A stretch of 64,000 nucleotides of DNA. Origin: Actinacidiphila fildesensis (GTDB lineage: Bacteria > Actinomycetota > Actinomycetes > Streptomycetales > Streptomycetaceae). Position numbers and translations under genes: made by a program. Location of the stretch: the NCBI RefSeq assembly GCF_042652185.1, contig NZ_JBHSIX010000007.1; one strand, given 5' to 3'. Below are positions 7,551-16,140 of this stretch, piece by piece. A model generated the notes under the pieces. That model saw nothing but the letters and a program-made list of their open reading frames with translations. It was not told the DNA's origin and ran no database searches. Position 1 is the first letter of the stretch, and every line of letters begins with the position of its first letter.

Positions 7551-10028
7551 TCAGACCGGCGGACTGCCGGGGATCTTCGGCGCCAGATAGCGGGCGGTGA
7601 TGCTCCGCGGCGACCGGGCGACGAGCGCGGGAACCCCTTCCGCGACGATCCGCCCGCCCCGGTCGCCGCCCCCCGGACCCATGTCGATGATCCAGTCGGC
7701 ACCGGCCGCCACATCCATGTCGTGCTCGACCACGACGACGGAGTTCCCCGCGTCGACGAGCCCGTGCAGCCGGCGCATGAGCAGTTCGGTGTCGGCCGGG
7801 TGCAGCCCGGTGGTCGGCTCGTCCAGCAGATAGAGGGTGTGCGAGCGCGCCCCGCGGCCCGCGCGCTGCAGTTCGGCCGCCAGCTTGATCCGCTGGGCCT
7901 CCCCGCCGGACAGCTCGGTGGCCGGCTGGCCGAGCCGCAGATAGCCGAGCCCGACCTGTTGCAGGGTCCTCAGCGGCCGGGCCGCGGCGGGAACGTCGGC
8001 CAGGAAGTCGTACGCCGCGTCGACCGTCATCGCCAGGACGTCGGCGACACTCGCGCCGCGGTAGGTGATCTCCAGGGTCTCCGGCCGGTAGCGGGCACCG
8101 TGGCAGGTCGGGCAGGGGGCGTAACTGCCGGGCAGGAAGAGGAGTTCGACGGCGATGAACCCCTCGCCCTGGCAGGTCTCGCAGCGGCCGGTGGCGACGT
8201 TGAACGAGAAGCGCCCGGCGTTGTAGCCGCGCTTGCGTGCCTCGTCGGTGGCCGCGAAGAGCTTGCGTACGGCGTCGAACAGACCCGTGTACGTCGCCAG
8301 GTTGGACCGTGGCGTGCGGCCGATGGGCCGCTGGTCGACCCGTACCAGCCGGCCGACGGCCTCGAGGCCCGTCACCGAGGTGGCGTACGAGGCAGCGCTT
8401 CCCCCGCCGGCCGGGACCTCGTCCGCTCCGGCCTCCTCCGGATCCTCCTCGGCGGACGTTCCCAGGTGTTCCGTCAGGACATCGGCCAGCACCTGGCTGA
8501 CCAGCGTCGACTTCCCGGACCCCGAAACACCGGTCACCACCGTGAAGACCCCGAGCGGCACCACCGCGTCGAGGCCGCGCAGATTGTGCCGGGTGACACC
8601 GTGCAGCCGCAGCAGGCCGGACGGTTCGCGCGGTACGCGCGCGGCGGCCGGCGGCCCCTCGGGGAACAGGAACCGGCGGGTCTCCGATTCGGCGACCGAC
8701 GCCAGCCCGGCCACCGGACCGCTGTGCAGCACCCGGCCGCCGTGCTCGCCCGCCAGCGGCCCGACATCGACGACCCAGTCGGCGCGCGCCACCACCGCCA
8801 TGTCGTGCTCGACCACGAAGAGCGAGTTCCCGGCCGCCCTGAGCCGGTCGAGCACCGTCAGCAGCGCCTCGGTGTCGGCCGGGTGCAGCCCGGCTGACGG
8901 CTCGTCGAGGACGTAGACGACGCCGAACAGCCCCGAGCGCAGCTGGGTGGCGAGCCGCAGCCGCTGCAGTTCGCCCGCCGAGAGCGTCGGCGTCGGCCGG
9001 TCCATGCTCAGATAGCCCAGCCCCAGCTCGCCGAGCGCCTCGATCCGGGACACGAGGTCCCCGGCGATCGTGCCGGCCACGGAGCCGGTCCCATGCGGGG
9101 TCTCCCGCAGCAGCCGGGCCAGTTCGGTGAGGGGCAGGGCGGCCAGGGCGGCGATGTCCCGGCCGGCGAAGGTGACCGCCAGCGACTCCGGGCGCAGCCG
9201 CCGCCCGCCGCACACCGGGCAGGGCGAGCTCGTCATGAACCGCCGGACCCGTTTGCGCAGCGCCTCGCTCCGGGAGTCGGCGAAGGTGTGCAGCACATAG
9301 CGCTCGGCGCTCATGTACGTGCCCTGGTAGGGGCGTTGGATGCGGTCGGCGTCCCGCACCGGGTGGACGGTGACGACCGGCTGCTCCGGTGTGAACAGGA
9401 TCCAGTCGCGCGCCTCCTGCGGCAGCTTGTGCCAGGGCGCGTCGATGTCATGGCCGAGCGCGTCGAGGATGTCGCGCAGGTTCTTGCCCTGCCAGGCCCC
9501 CGGCCAGGCGGCCACCGCACCCTCACGGATGGTCAGCGACGGATCGGGGACGAGCGAGTCCTCGCTGACCCGGTGCACCGTGCCCAGCCCGTGGCACTCC
9601 GGACAGGCGCCCGCCGGGGTGTTGGGGGAGAACGCGTCGGAGTCCAGCCGCTCGGTGACGCCCGGCGGATAGCTGCCGGCGCGTGAGTACAGCATGCGCA
9701 GCGAGTTCGACAACGTGGTGACCGTGCCCACCGAGGAGCGCGAACCCGGCGCGGACCGCCGTTGCTCCAGGGCGATGGCGGGCGGCAGACCGGTGATCTC
9801 GTCGACCTTGGGTGCGCCGATCTGGTGAATCAGCCGCCGCGCGTACGGGGCCACGGACTCGAAGTAGCGGCGCTGCGCCTCGGCGTAGATCGTGCCGAAG
9901 GCGAGCGAGGACTTGCCGGAGCCGGAGACCCCGGTGAAGGCGACCAGCGCGTCCCGCGGCAGGTCCACATCGACCCCGCGCAGATTGTGCTCCCGCGCGC
10001 CGCGCACCCGGAGGTACGGATCGGTCAT
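7551..10028 (-). CDS. UvrA-like ABC ATPase (short UvrA2/drug-resistance class)
   Basis: An 825-residue UvrA paralogue. It has two ABC ATPase cassettes: the first P-loop GVSGSGKSSLAFGTIYAEAQ near residue 33 and a second GVSGSGKSTL, with signatures LSAGELQRLRL and LSGGEAQRIKL. Zinc-finger CxxC pairs CPECHGLG, CPVCGGRR, CETCQGEG and CPTCHGAR are present. Canonical UvrA is about 950 residues or more. Here only about 13 residues separate LRMLYSRAG from DAFSPNTPAG, where the UvrB-binding domain normally lies. It therefore cannot be assumed to load UvrB; UvrA2-type proteins of this length are linked to tolerance of DNA-binding drugs and intercalators. It follows the methyltransferase gene on the same strand after a terminator. 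Confidence 0.9.
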   Translation of the reverse strand: MTDPYLRVRGAREHNLRGVDVDLPRDALVAFTGVSGSGKSSLAFGTIYAEAQRRYFESVAPYARRLIHQIGAPKVDEITGLPPAIALEQRRSAPGSRSSVGTVTTLSNSLRMLYSRAGSYPPGVTERLDSDAFSPNTPAGACPECHGLGTVHRVSEDSLVPDPSLTIREGAVAAWPGAWQGKNLRDILDALGHDIDAPWHKLPQEARDWILFTPEQPVVTVHPVRDADRIQRPYQGTYMSAERYVLHTFADSRSEALRKRVRRFMTSSPCPVCGGRRLRPESLAVTFAGRDIAALAALPLTELARLLRETPHGTGSVAGTIAGDLVSRIEALGELGLGYLSMDRPTPTLSAGELQRLRLATQLRSGLFGVVYVLDEPSAGLHPADTEALLTVLDRLRAAGNSLFVVEHDMAVVARADWVVDVGPLAGEHGGRVLHSGPVAGLASVAESETRRFLFPEGPPAAARVPREPSGLLRLHGVTRHNLRGLDAVVPLGVFTVVTGVSGSGKSTLVSQVLADVLTEHLGTSAEEDPEEAGADEVPAGGGSAASYATSVTGLEAVGRLVRVDQRPIGRTPRSNLATYTGLFDAVRKLFAATDEARKRGYNAGRFSFNVATGRCETCQGEGFIAVELLFLPGSYAPCPTCHGARYRPETLEITYRGASVADVLAMTVDAAYDFLADVPAAARPLRTLQQVGLGYLRLGQPATELSGGEAQRIKLAAELQRAGRGARSHTLYLLDEPTTGLHPADTELLMRRLHGLVDAGNSVVVVEHDMDVAAGADWIIDMGPGGGDRGGRIVAEGVPALVARSPRSITARYLAPKIPGSPPV

Positions 10029-10223
10029 CGGGCTCCTCTCCGTCCCATCGGGGGGTGCGGCGGCAGGAAGCTACCGGTTGTGACCTGATCGTACGATTTA
10101 CTCCGGAATTGGCGCGAGCGGCGCTGGCATCGGAGTGCCATGGGTGCTGCCACGGAGGCGTGGAACCGGGTGCCGCCCCGTCAGAAGCCCCGGTGTCCGG
10201 GGCGGTCGGCGTGGTCCGCGGAT

Positions 10224-10267
10224 GTGCCGTACGCCCGCGGGGTCGCCTCCCCGCGGGCGTACGGCAC
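10224..10267 (-). terminator. Strong hairpin after the methyltransferase gene
   Basis: A perfect 19-bp inverted repeat (arms 10224-10242 and 10249-10267, 6-nt loop), five bases beyond the stop of the 10273-11097 gene. It would work on either strand. Confidence 0.85.
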
Positions 10268-10272
10268 GGAGT

Positions 10273-11097
10273 TCAGACGCGGGCGACCACGTACCGGAAG
10301 ACGTTCTCCATCCGGACCGTCCCGTCGGCCCGCCGGTACGGGTGCAGCGCCTCCGCCAGCTCCTTCTCCACCTGCGGCTGGTCGGTGGCCTCCGCGGCCG
10401 GGTCGAACAGGCCGGTGGAGAGCAGTCCGCGGACCGCGCTGTCCATGTCCGGATAGCCGAAGGGGCAGGCCACCCGGCCGGAGCCGTCCGGCCGCAGCCC
10501 GGCGTCCCGGGCCAGCTCCTCCAGGTCGTCGCGACCGCTGAGCCGGCTCCTGACCGTGTGGCCGCGCGGCTCCGCCAGCCGCGCCGCGACACACAGCACC
10601 CGGAAGGTGGCACATCGCTCGGAGGGACCCCAGCCGGCCAGCACCACGGGACTGCCGCGCTCCGTGAGCCGGGCCGCCGCCGTCAGGTCGGGCCGCAGTT
10701 CGTCGCAGGGCGACGCCGGATCCAGCGCCGTCACCATCGTGAACGGCGCGGCCGCCCGGTCCGCCGGGCGGACGGGACCGCCGAAACGTAACTCCGCGCG
10801 GGCCCTGCGCCGGGCCGGAGCGCCCCACCGCGGTTCGGGGAGCAGCCGCTCACGGGCGAGCGCGAGCCGGCGTTCGTCGGGATCGCAGCCGGTGACGGCC
10901 GCGCCGCGGGCCGAGGCCATCAGCAGCGCGAGGCCGGATCCGCAGCCGAGCCCGAGCAGCCGGGTGCTGGGGCCGACGTCGAGCCGGTCGTACACGGCCT
11001 CGTAGAGCGGTACCAGCATCCGCTCCTGGATCTCGGCCCAGTCCCGCGCCCTGGTATCGGCGCGTGTTCTGGATCCGCGAACGAGCGTGGGTGTCAT
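10273..11097 (-). CDS. Class I SAM-dependent methyltransferase
   Basis: A 274-residue class I methyltransferase. I chose the ATG at 11097 (MTPTLVRGSRTRADTRARDW); the reading frame continues upstream but without family-like sequence. SAM motif I is LLGLGCGSGLALLMA near residues 47-61, with the acidic motif II in VTGCDPDERRL. No N/DPPY motif is present, so a nucleic-acid amino-methyltransferase is unlikely; the ubiE/small-molecule type fits better, substrate unknown. It is transcribed divergently from proS with 152 bases between starts and ends in a 19-bp-arm terminator. Genes of this type are frequently found beside proS in streptomycetes (from memory, not checked). Confidence 0.8.
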   Translation of the reverse strand: MTPTLVRGSRTRADTRARDWAEIQERMLVPLYEAVYDRLDVGPSTRLLGLGCGSGLALLMASARGAAVTGCDPDERRLALARERLLPEPRWGAPARRRARAELRFGGPVRPADRAAAPFTMVTALDPASPCDELRPDLTAAARLTERGSPVVLAGWGPSERCATFRVLCVAARLAEPRGHTVRSRLSGRDDLEELARDAGLRPDGSGRVACPFGYPDMDSAVRGLLSTGLFDPAAEATDQPQVEKELAEALHPYRRADGTVRMENVFRYVVARV

Positions 11098-11249
11098 CGG
11101 AGCCGCCCCAATCAGCCGAGTCGCCGTCCTCGTGTGCCCCCCGGTGCTTTGTGCATGTCCCCGAAAGCCAGACAACTCCGGTTTTGGGCTCCCGTCCAGA
11201 GGGCGGCCCGATTCACGTCCGGCGGTCATCGCCCCGTAACATCTGCGGC

Positions 11250-12662
11250 ATGGCAAAGCCCCCCGTTCTCACGCCTCAGGCGGTCGACTTCCCCCGCTGG
11301 TACCAGGACCTGGTCAACAAGGCCGAACTGGCCGACAACGGCCCGGTGCGCGGCACGATGGTGATCCGGCCCTACGGATACGCCCTCTGGGAGCGGATGC
11401 AGCAGGAGATGGACGCGCGCATCAAGGACGCGGGCGCCCAGAACGCCTACTTCCCGCTCTTCATCCCGCAGTCGTACCTGACGCGCGAAGCCGAGCACGT
11501 GGAGGGCTTCGCCCCCGAGCTGGCGGTCGTCACGCACGGCGGTGGCAAGGAGCTGGACGAGCCGATCGTCGTCCGCCCCACCTCCGAGACGATCATCAAC
11601 GAGTACTTCTCCAAGTGGGTGCAGAGCTACCGCGACCTGCCCCTGCTGATCAACCAGTGGGCGAACGTCGTCCGCTGGGAGATGCGTCCGCGGATCTTCC
11701 TGCGCACCACCGAGTTCCTCTGGCAGGAGGGCCACACCGCCCACGCCACCTACGAGGACGCGCGTGCCTACGCCGCGCGGATCCATCAGGACGTGTACGC
11801 CGATTTCATGGTGAACGTCCTCGGCATCGATGTGGTGCTCGGCCGGAAGACCGCCAAGGAGCGCTTCGCCGGCGCGATCAACACCCTCACCCTCGAGGGC
11901 ATGATGGGCGACGGCAAGGCCCTGCAGCTGGGCACCAGCCATGAGCTGGGCCAGAACTTCGCGAAGGCGTTCAACACCTCGTACCTGTCGGGCGAGGGCA
12001 AGCAGGAGCACGTCTGGCAGACCTCGTGGGGCGTCTCGACCCGGATGGTCGGCGGCCTGATCATGTCGCACGGCGACGACAACGGCCTGCGCGTCCCGCC
12101 GCGGCTCGCCGCGGTCCAGGTGGTCGTGCTGGCCATCAAGGGCGACGACACGGTCATCGCCAAGGTGCACGAGATCGGCGCCCGCCTCAAGGCGGCCGGG
12201 ATCCGCGTCCAGGTGGACGCCCGTACCGACACGCCGTTCGGCCGCCGGGCCGTGGACTGGGAGCTCAAGGGCGTTCCGGTGCGTGTCGAGGTCGGTCCGC
12301 GCGACCTGGAGAACGGCACCGCGATGCTGGCCCGCCGGATCCCCGGCGGCAAGGAGCCGGTGGCGCTCGACGCGCTGGAGGCCCTGATCCCCGGGATCCT
12401 TGAGGAGGACCAGGCACAGCTGCTGCGGGAGAGCCTGGAGCGCCGCGAGTCGCGCACCGTGGACGTGGCGACCATCGGGGAGGCGGCCGAGGCCGCCGCC
12501 ACCGGCTGGGCCCGCATCCCGTGGGCCGATCTCGGTCCGGAGGGCGAGGCCAAGCTGGCCGAGCAGAGCGTCTCCGTGCGCTGCCTGATCGCCGAGGACG
12601 GCACCGTGCCGGACTCCGACGACGCCCCGGGCACGCTCGCGGTCGTAGCCCGCGCGTACTGA
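11250..12662 (+). CDS. proS: Prolyl-tRNA synthetase (eukaryote/archaeon-like ProS)
   Basis: Charges tRNA-Pro with proline. The ATG at 11250 gives 470 residues, MAKPPVLTPQAVDFPRWYQD, matching the short archaeal/eukaryotic-type ProS rather than the about 570-residue bacterial type, which has an editing insertion. Class II motif 2 region is seen in WEMRPRIFLRTTEFLWQEGH (near 150-170) and motif 3 in the GVSTRMVGGLIMSHGDDNGL region. The C-terminal anticodon-binding domain (VQVDARTDTPFGRRAVDWEL) and zinc-like end domain follow. Streptomycetes often carry a second ProS; whether this is the sole copy cannot be told here. A hairpin 26 bases after the stop ends the unit. Confidence 0.95.
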   Translation: MAKPPVLTPQAVDFPRWYQDLVNKAELADNGPVRGTMVIRPYGYALWERMQQEMDARIKDAGAQNAYFPLFIPQSYLTREAEHVEGFAPELAVVTHGGGKELDEPIVVRPTSETIINEYFSKWVQSYRDLPLLINQWANVVRWEMRPRIFLRTTEFLWQEGHTAHATYEDARAYAARIHQDVYADFMVNVLGIDVVLGRKTAKERFAGAINTLTLEGMMGDGKALQLGTSHELGQNFAKAFNTSYLSGEGKQEHVWQTSWGVSTRMVGGLIMSHGDDNGLRVPPRLAAVQVVVLAIKGDDTVIAKVHEIGARLKAAGIRVQVDARTDTPFGRRAVDWELKGVPVRVEVGPRDLENGTAMLARRIPGGKEPVALDALEALIPGILEEDQAQLLRESLERRESRTVDVATIGEAAEAAATGWARIPWADLGPEGEAKLAEQSVSVRCLIAEDGTVPDSDDAPGTLAVVARAY

Positions 12663-12968
12663 GTCCTGCGCACCGATCCCACGTACTGAACTCTGTACGG
12701 ATCGGTACGGAGTTCCGTGCGGAGCTCGCGGGCTGGGCCATTACCGCTGGTCGCTGACGGTCCTCCGTCGGTAGCCGAAGGTAGCTGGCCGGAAACGGTC
12801 GTAATTTTTCGGTGATACGTCCCGACTTCGGGGCGGGTGTTCGGATTCTCCACTATCCTCCGCTCCCGCCCCGCGCCGGACGCATCCTCCGGAACTGACC
12901 GATGAGTGCAAATTATTTGGGGTGGCCCGGAATCGGAACACTGGGCCACCCCGGCTCGTTGTCACGGC
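12663..12968. other. Non-coding gap between proS and the SprT-like gene
   Basis: About 306 bases. The first part holds the proS terminator hairpin (12688-12715). The AT-richer stretch 12780-12910 is the likely promoter region of the following gene, but I cannot place -35/-10 boxes with confidence. No convincing small ORF is present. Confidence 0.6.
12688..12715 (+). terminator. Hairpin terminator after proS
   Basis: An 11-bp inverted repeat (GAACTCTGTAC against GTACGGAGTTC, one T-G wobble) with a 6-nt loop, 26 bases downstream of the proS stop. Confidence 0.75.
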
Positions 12969-13565
12969 GTGAGCACGACACCACCAGTTCTCGCCGCCGA
13001 GCTGGCAGTCGCGTGGGCCGACATTCAACGGCACCACCCCGAACTGCCGGATCTGGCCGCGCCAGAGTCCCTTATCGGAGAGTCCTCGTCCGCCTGCGGG
13101 ACCGAGCTCTCCTTCGAAAGGCTGCTCCACGAGGCCGTGCACGGAGTCGCCGCAGCACGCGGCGTCCGTGACACGTCGCGAGCCGGCCGCTACCACAACC
13201 GCCGTTTTCTGGCGATCGCCGATGAATTGGGCCTCGACCATGCCGAGGAGCCGCATCCCAGCAGCGGCTTCTCCCTGGTCGGTCTGCGCCCCGACACCAA
13301 GAAGCGCTATCGAGCCACCATGGACCGGCTGCACCGGGCCCTGAAGGCACACACCGTCGCGACCACCGCGGACACGGGACGCAGTTTCCGCGGTCCGGCG
13401 GCGCGGCACGGTTCGTCCGGTGGGGGAGTGCGGGTCAAGGCCGTCTGCGACTGCGGGCGCAACGTCCGCGTCGTACCGTCCGTCCTCGCCCAGGCGCCGA
13501 TCATGTGCGGGGCCTGCGGACAGGCGTTCCGGATCCCGGAGGTCGTCGGCGCCGGCGTCGGGTGA
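12969..13565 (+). CDS. SprT-like zinc-metalloprotease-fold protein with C-terminal zinc ribbon
   Basis: A 198-residue protein of unknown role. I chose the GTG at 12969 (MSTTPPVLAAELAVAWADIQ); sequence before it is not protein-like. The middle carries HEAVHGVAAARG (near residues 57-68), an HExxH zincin signature, followed by a conserved RYHNRRFLAIADELGL segment as in SprT-like proteins. The end has CDCGRNVRV and CGACGQAFR, a four-cysteine zinc ribbon (near 160-190). SprT/Spartan-fold proteins cleave DNA-protein crosslinks or act as zinc chaperones; whether this one is catalytic is inference. It lies upstream of rpsP, separated by about 195 bases that must contain the ribosomal promoter. Confidence 0.75.
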   Translation: MSTTPPVLAAELAVAWADIQRHHPELPDLAAPESLIGESSSACGTELSFERLLHEAVHGVAAARGVRDTSRAGRYHNRRFLAIADELGLDHAEEPHPSSGFSLVGLRPDTKKRYRATMDRLHRALKAHTVATTADTGRSFRGPAARHGSSGGGVRVKAVCDCGRNVRVVPSVLAQAPIMCGACGQAFRIPEVVGAGVG

Positions 13566-13760
13566 GGTGAGCCGAAGCCGCTGGTCCGCTCGGATTAGCC
13601 GGGCGTGTCACCGTGTGGCAGAATAGCCAGCTGAGAACTCGACAGCCGTGCAGGAACCCTCTCTCCTTCGGCTGACGCGTCCGCTGGGCGCACGAATCCC
13701 ACAACCCCACGTGGGTGTCCGCTGTGCCCAACCTCGTCAATTCCAGGAGAACCCACTCCC

Positions 13761-14219
13761 GTGGCAGTCAAGATCAAGCTGAAGCGTCTGGGCAAGATCC
13801 GTTCGCCTCACTACCGCATCGTCATCGCCGACTCCCGTACCCGCCGTGACGGCCGGGCCATCGAGGAGATCGGCCTGTACCACCCGGTGCAGAACCCGTC
13901 GCGCATCGAGGTCGACACCGAGCGTGTCCAGTACTGGCTGGGTGTCGGCGCACAGCCGACCGAGCCCGTGATGGCCATCCTCAAGGTCACCGGCGACTGG
14001 CAGAAGTTCAAGGGCCTGCCGGCCCCGGCTCCGATGCTCGTCGCCGAGCCGAAGGCCGACAAGCGGATCCTCTTCGAGGCCGCTGCCAAGGACGCCGGCA
14101 ACGAGCCCAAGGGTGAGGCAATCACCCCGAAGGCCAAGAAGGCGGAGAAGGCCGAGAAGAAGGCCGATGACGCTGTCGAGGCCGCTGTTGAGGCCCCGGC
14201 CGAGACCACCGAGGCCTGA
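13761..14219 (+). CDS. rpsP: 30S ribosomal protein S16
   Basis: Small-subunit assembly protein bS16. GTG start at 13761, preceded by AGGAG at 13745-13749; product MAVKIKLKRLGKIRSPHYRI is the hallmark N-terminus. The core domain covers residues 1-80; the remaining 70 residues are a Lys/Ala/Glu-rich tail (KAKKAEKAEKKADD) making the protein 152 residues, long compared with about 85 in E. coli but normal for actinobacteria. It heads the rpsP-khpA-rimM-trmD-rplS cluster; khpA follows after two bases. Confidence 0.97.
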   Translation: MAVKIKLKRLGKIRSPHYRIVIADSRTRRDGRAIEEIGLYHPVQNPSRIEVDTERVQYWLGVGAQPTEPVMAILKVTGDWQKFKGLPAPAPMLVAEPKADKRILFEAAAKDAGNEPKGEAITPKAKKAEKAEKKADDAVEAAVEAPAETTEA

Positions 14220-14221
14220 GC

Positions 14222-14461
14222 ATGCTCGAGGAGGCTCTCGAGCACCTCGTGAGAGGCATCGTCGACAATCCCGATGATGTGCAGGTGTCTGCGAAGACCC
14301 TGCGCCGCGGGAGCGTCCTCGAGGTCCGGGTCCACCCGGACGACCTCGGCAAGGTGATCGGCCGCAACGGCCGCACCGCACGCGCTTTGCGTACTGTCGT
14401 GGGCGCCCTCGGCGGCCGTGGCATCCGCGTCGACCTCGTCGACGTGGATCAGGTCCGCTGA
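14222..14461 (+). CDS. khpA: KH-domain RNA-binding protein KhpA
   Basis: A 79-residue single KH-domain protein. The GxxG RNA-binding loop is IGRNGRTARALRTV (near residues 44-57). In other bacteria KhpA pairs with KhpB (EloR/Jag) and binds many transcripts. It starts two bases after the rpsP stop, so the two are translationally linked, and it ends before a hairpin (14481-14514) that may limit read-through into rimM. Confidence 0.95.
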   Translation: MLEEALEHLVRGIVDNPDDVQVSAKTLRRGSVLEVRVHPDDLGKVIGRNGRTARALRTVVGALGGRGIRVDLVDVDQVR

Positions 14462-14480
14462 GACCAATGCAGTACCGGCA

Positions 14481-14514
14481 CGGGCCGGGGGCGGCGATTG
14501 CCGGCCCCGGCCCG
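14481..14514 (+). terminator. Imperfect hairpin between khpA and rimM
   Basis: Outer arms CGGGCCGGGG (14481-14490) and CCCCGGCCCG (14505-14514), a 2x2 internal mismatch, then inner GGC/GCC around a GATT loop. It lies 20 bases after khpA and may act as a partial terminator or mRNA end. Confidence 0.55.
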
Positions 14515-14609
14515 TTGTCGTGTTCCGGGACGGATCGTCGTGAACGGATCCGTCCTGCGGGAACAGGTTCTTCCGTGCGTGAACAGATTCTTAGTGAAGG
14601 GCAAGCAGA

Positions 14610-15194
14610 GTGCAGCTGGTAGTCGGCCGGATCGGGCGCGCCCACGGCATCAAGGGTGAGGTCACCGTCGAGGTGCGCACCGACGAGCCGGAGGTACGGC
14701 TCGGACCGGGCGCGGTACTGGCCACGGACCCGGCCACCGCCGGCCCGCTGACCATCGAGTCCGGCAAGGTGCACAGCGGCCGTCTGCTGCTGCGCTTCGA
14801 GGGCGTACGGGACCGCAACGGCGCCGAGGCGCTGCGTAACGTCCTGCTGATCGCCGAGGTGGACCCGGCGGAGCTGCCCGAGGACCCCGAGGAGTTCTAT
14901 GACCACCAGCTCGTCGACCTCGACGTGGTGACCGTGGACGGTACGGAGGTCGGCCGCATCCTGGAGATCTCGCACCTGCCGGGACAGGACCTGCTGATCG
15001 TCGAGCGCCCGGACGGTACCGAGGTGATGATCCCGTTCGTCAGCGAGATCGTCCCGGAGATCGACCTGGAGAACCAGCGGGCCGTGATCGACCCGCCGCC
15101 CGGCCTGCTCAACGAGGCCGAGGCCGAGATCGCCAGCACCCGCGACACCGAGGGCGGCACCCGCGACTCCGACGGTGCTGACGGCACTGCCTGA
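14610..15194 (+). CDS. rimM: Ribosome maturation factor RimM
   Basis: RimM helps assemble the 30S head and binds S19. The GTG at 14610 starts MQLVVGRIGRAHGIKGEVTV, the conserved RimM N-domain entry; VRTDEPEVRLGPG follows. The PRC-barrel C-domain is visible as EFYDHQLVDLDVVTVDGTEV and MIPFVSEIVPEIDLENQRAV. Length 194 is typical, with an extra acidic tail. The stop overlaps the trmD start by one base (TGATG). Confidence 0.95.
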   Translation: MQLVVGRIGRAHGIKGEVTVEVRTDEPEVRLGPGAVLATDPATAGPLTIESGKVHSGRLLLRFEGVRDRNGAEALRNVLLIAEVDPAELPEDPEEFYDHQLVDLDVVTVDGTEVGRILEISHLPGQDLLIVERPDGTEVMIPFVSEIVPEIDLENQRAVIDPPPGLLNEAEAEIASTRDTEGGTRDSDGADGTA

Positions 15195-16006
15195 TGCGTA
15201 TCGACGTCATCACGATCTTCCCTGAGTACCTGGAACCGCTGAACGTGTCGCTGGTCGGCAAGGCGCGGGCCCGCGGGCAGCTCGATGTGCGGATCCACAA
15301 CCTGCGCGACTGGACCCACGACCGGCACAACACCGTGGACGACAGCCCGTTCGGCGGCGGCCCCGGCATGGTGATGAAGCCGGAACCGTGGGGCGAGGCG
15401 CTGGACGCGGTGACCTCGGAAGCGGGGGAGGAGCGGCCGGTGCTGGTCGTCCCGACGCCCAGTGGTCTGCCGTTCACCCAGGAACTCGCGGTCGAACTGT
15501 CCGAGCGGCCCTGGCTGGTCTTCACGCCGGCCCGCTACGAGGGCATCGACCGCCGGGTCATCGAGGAGTACGGCGACCGTTTCGACGTGCGCGAGGTCTC
15601 CATCGGCGACTACGTCCTGGCCGGTGGCGAGGCCCCGGTCCTGGTGATCGTCGAGGCGGTGGCCCGGTTGCTGCCCGGCGTGCTCGGCAACGCCGAGTCG
15701 CACCGCGACGACTCCTTCGCGCCCGGCGCGATGGCCGACCTCCTCGAGGGGCCGGTCTACACGAAGCCGCCCGTCTGGCGGGAGCGCGAGGTGCCGGAGG
15801 TGCTGCTGAGCGGCCACCACGGCAAGGTCGCCCGCTTCCGCCGTGACGAGGCGTTCCGCCGCACCACCGCCAACCGGCCGGACCTGATCGAGCGCTGCGA
15901 CCCGGCCGCGCTCGACAAGCTGGACCGCAGACTCCTGGTGGAGCTGGGCTGGGAAGAGCTGCCGGACGGCCGATTTGGGCGCTCGGCCTCCGCCGTGGAA
16001 GAATAG
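15194..16006 (+). CDS. trmD: tRNA (guanine-N1-)-methyltransferase TrmD
   Basis: Methylates G37 of tRNAs reading codons that start with C or G, preventing frameshifts. The 270-residue SPOUT-family protein begins MRIDVITIFPEYLEPLNVSL. The trefoil-knot SAM site is seen in VFTPARYEGIDRRVIEEY and SIGDYVLAGGEAPVLVIVEA. RLLPGVLGNAESHRDDSF follows. Translationally coupled to rimM by a one-base overlap. Confidence 0.97.
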   Translation: MRIDVITIFPEYLEPLNVSLVGKARARGQLDVRIHNLRDWTHDRHNTVDDSPFGGGPGMVMKPEPWGEALDAVTSEAGEERPVLVVPTPSGLPFTQELAVELSERPWLVFTPARYEGIDRRVIEEYGDRFDVREVSIGDYVLAGGEAPVLVIVEAVARLLPGVLGNAESHRDDSFAPGAMADLLEGPVYTKPPVWREREVPEVLLSGHHGKVARFRRDEAFRRTTANRPDLIERCDPAALDKLDRRLLVELGWEELPDGRFGRSASAVEE

Positions 16007-16028
16007 GCGCCTGCTGTACGTCCGGCGG

Positions 16029-16121
16029 CGCCCCTGCCACAGGGGGACCGACGTTCGCCCGACGGAGCGGCATTCCGAATCATCATCACGACAGTTCCGC
16101 CGATGACCTGTGGCATGGGCG
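16029..16121 (+). ncRNA. Structured 5' leader of rplS (candidate L19 autoregulatory RNA)
   Basis: Within the 134-base trmD-rplS gap, 16029-16043 (CGCCCCTGCCACAGG) can pair with 16107-16121 (CCTGTGGCATGGGCG) at 14 of 15 positions, closing a 63-base interior that has further short inverted repeats. The closing helix ends 19 bases before the rplS ATG, next to the ribosome-binding region (GAAGGAAG, 16121-16128). Ribosomal protein leaders of this general kind mediate feedback by the encoded protein; that role here is inference. Confidence 0.5.
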
Positions 16122-16140
16122 AAGGAAGCAGAAGATCTTC

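Noticed and set aside
5685..8897. 1070-codon plus-strand ORF opposite the hexosaminidase and UvrA-like genes
   Set aside because: Spans two unrelated, well-supported genes in antisense; Gly/Val/Arg-rich shadow sequence without motifs.
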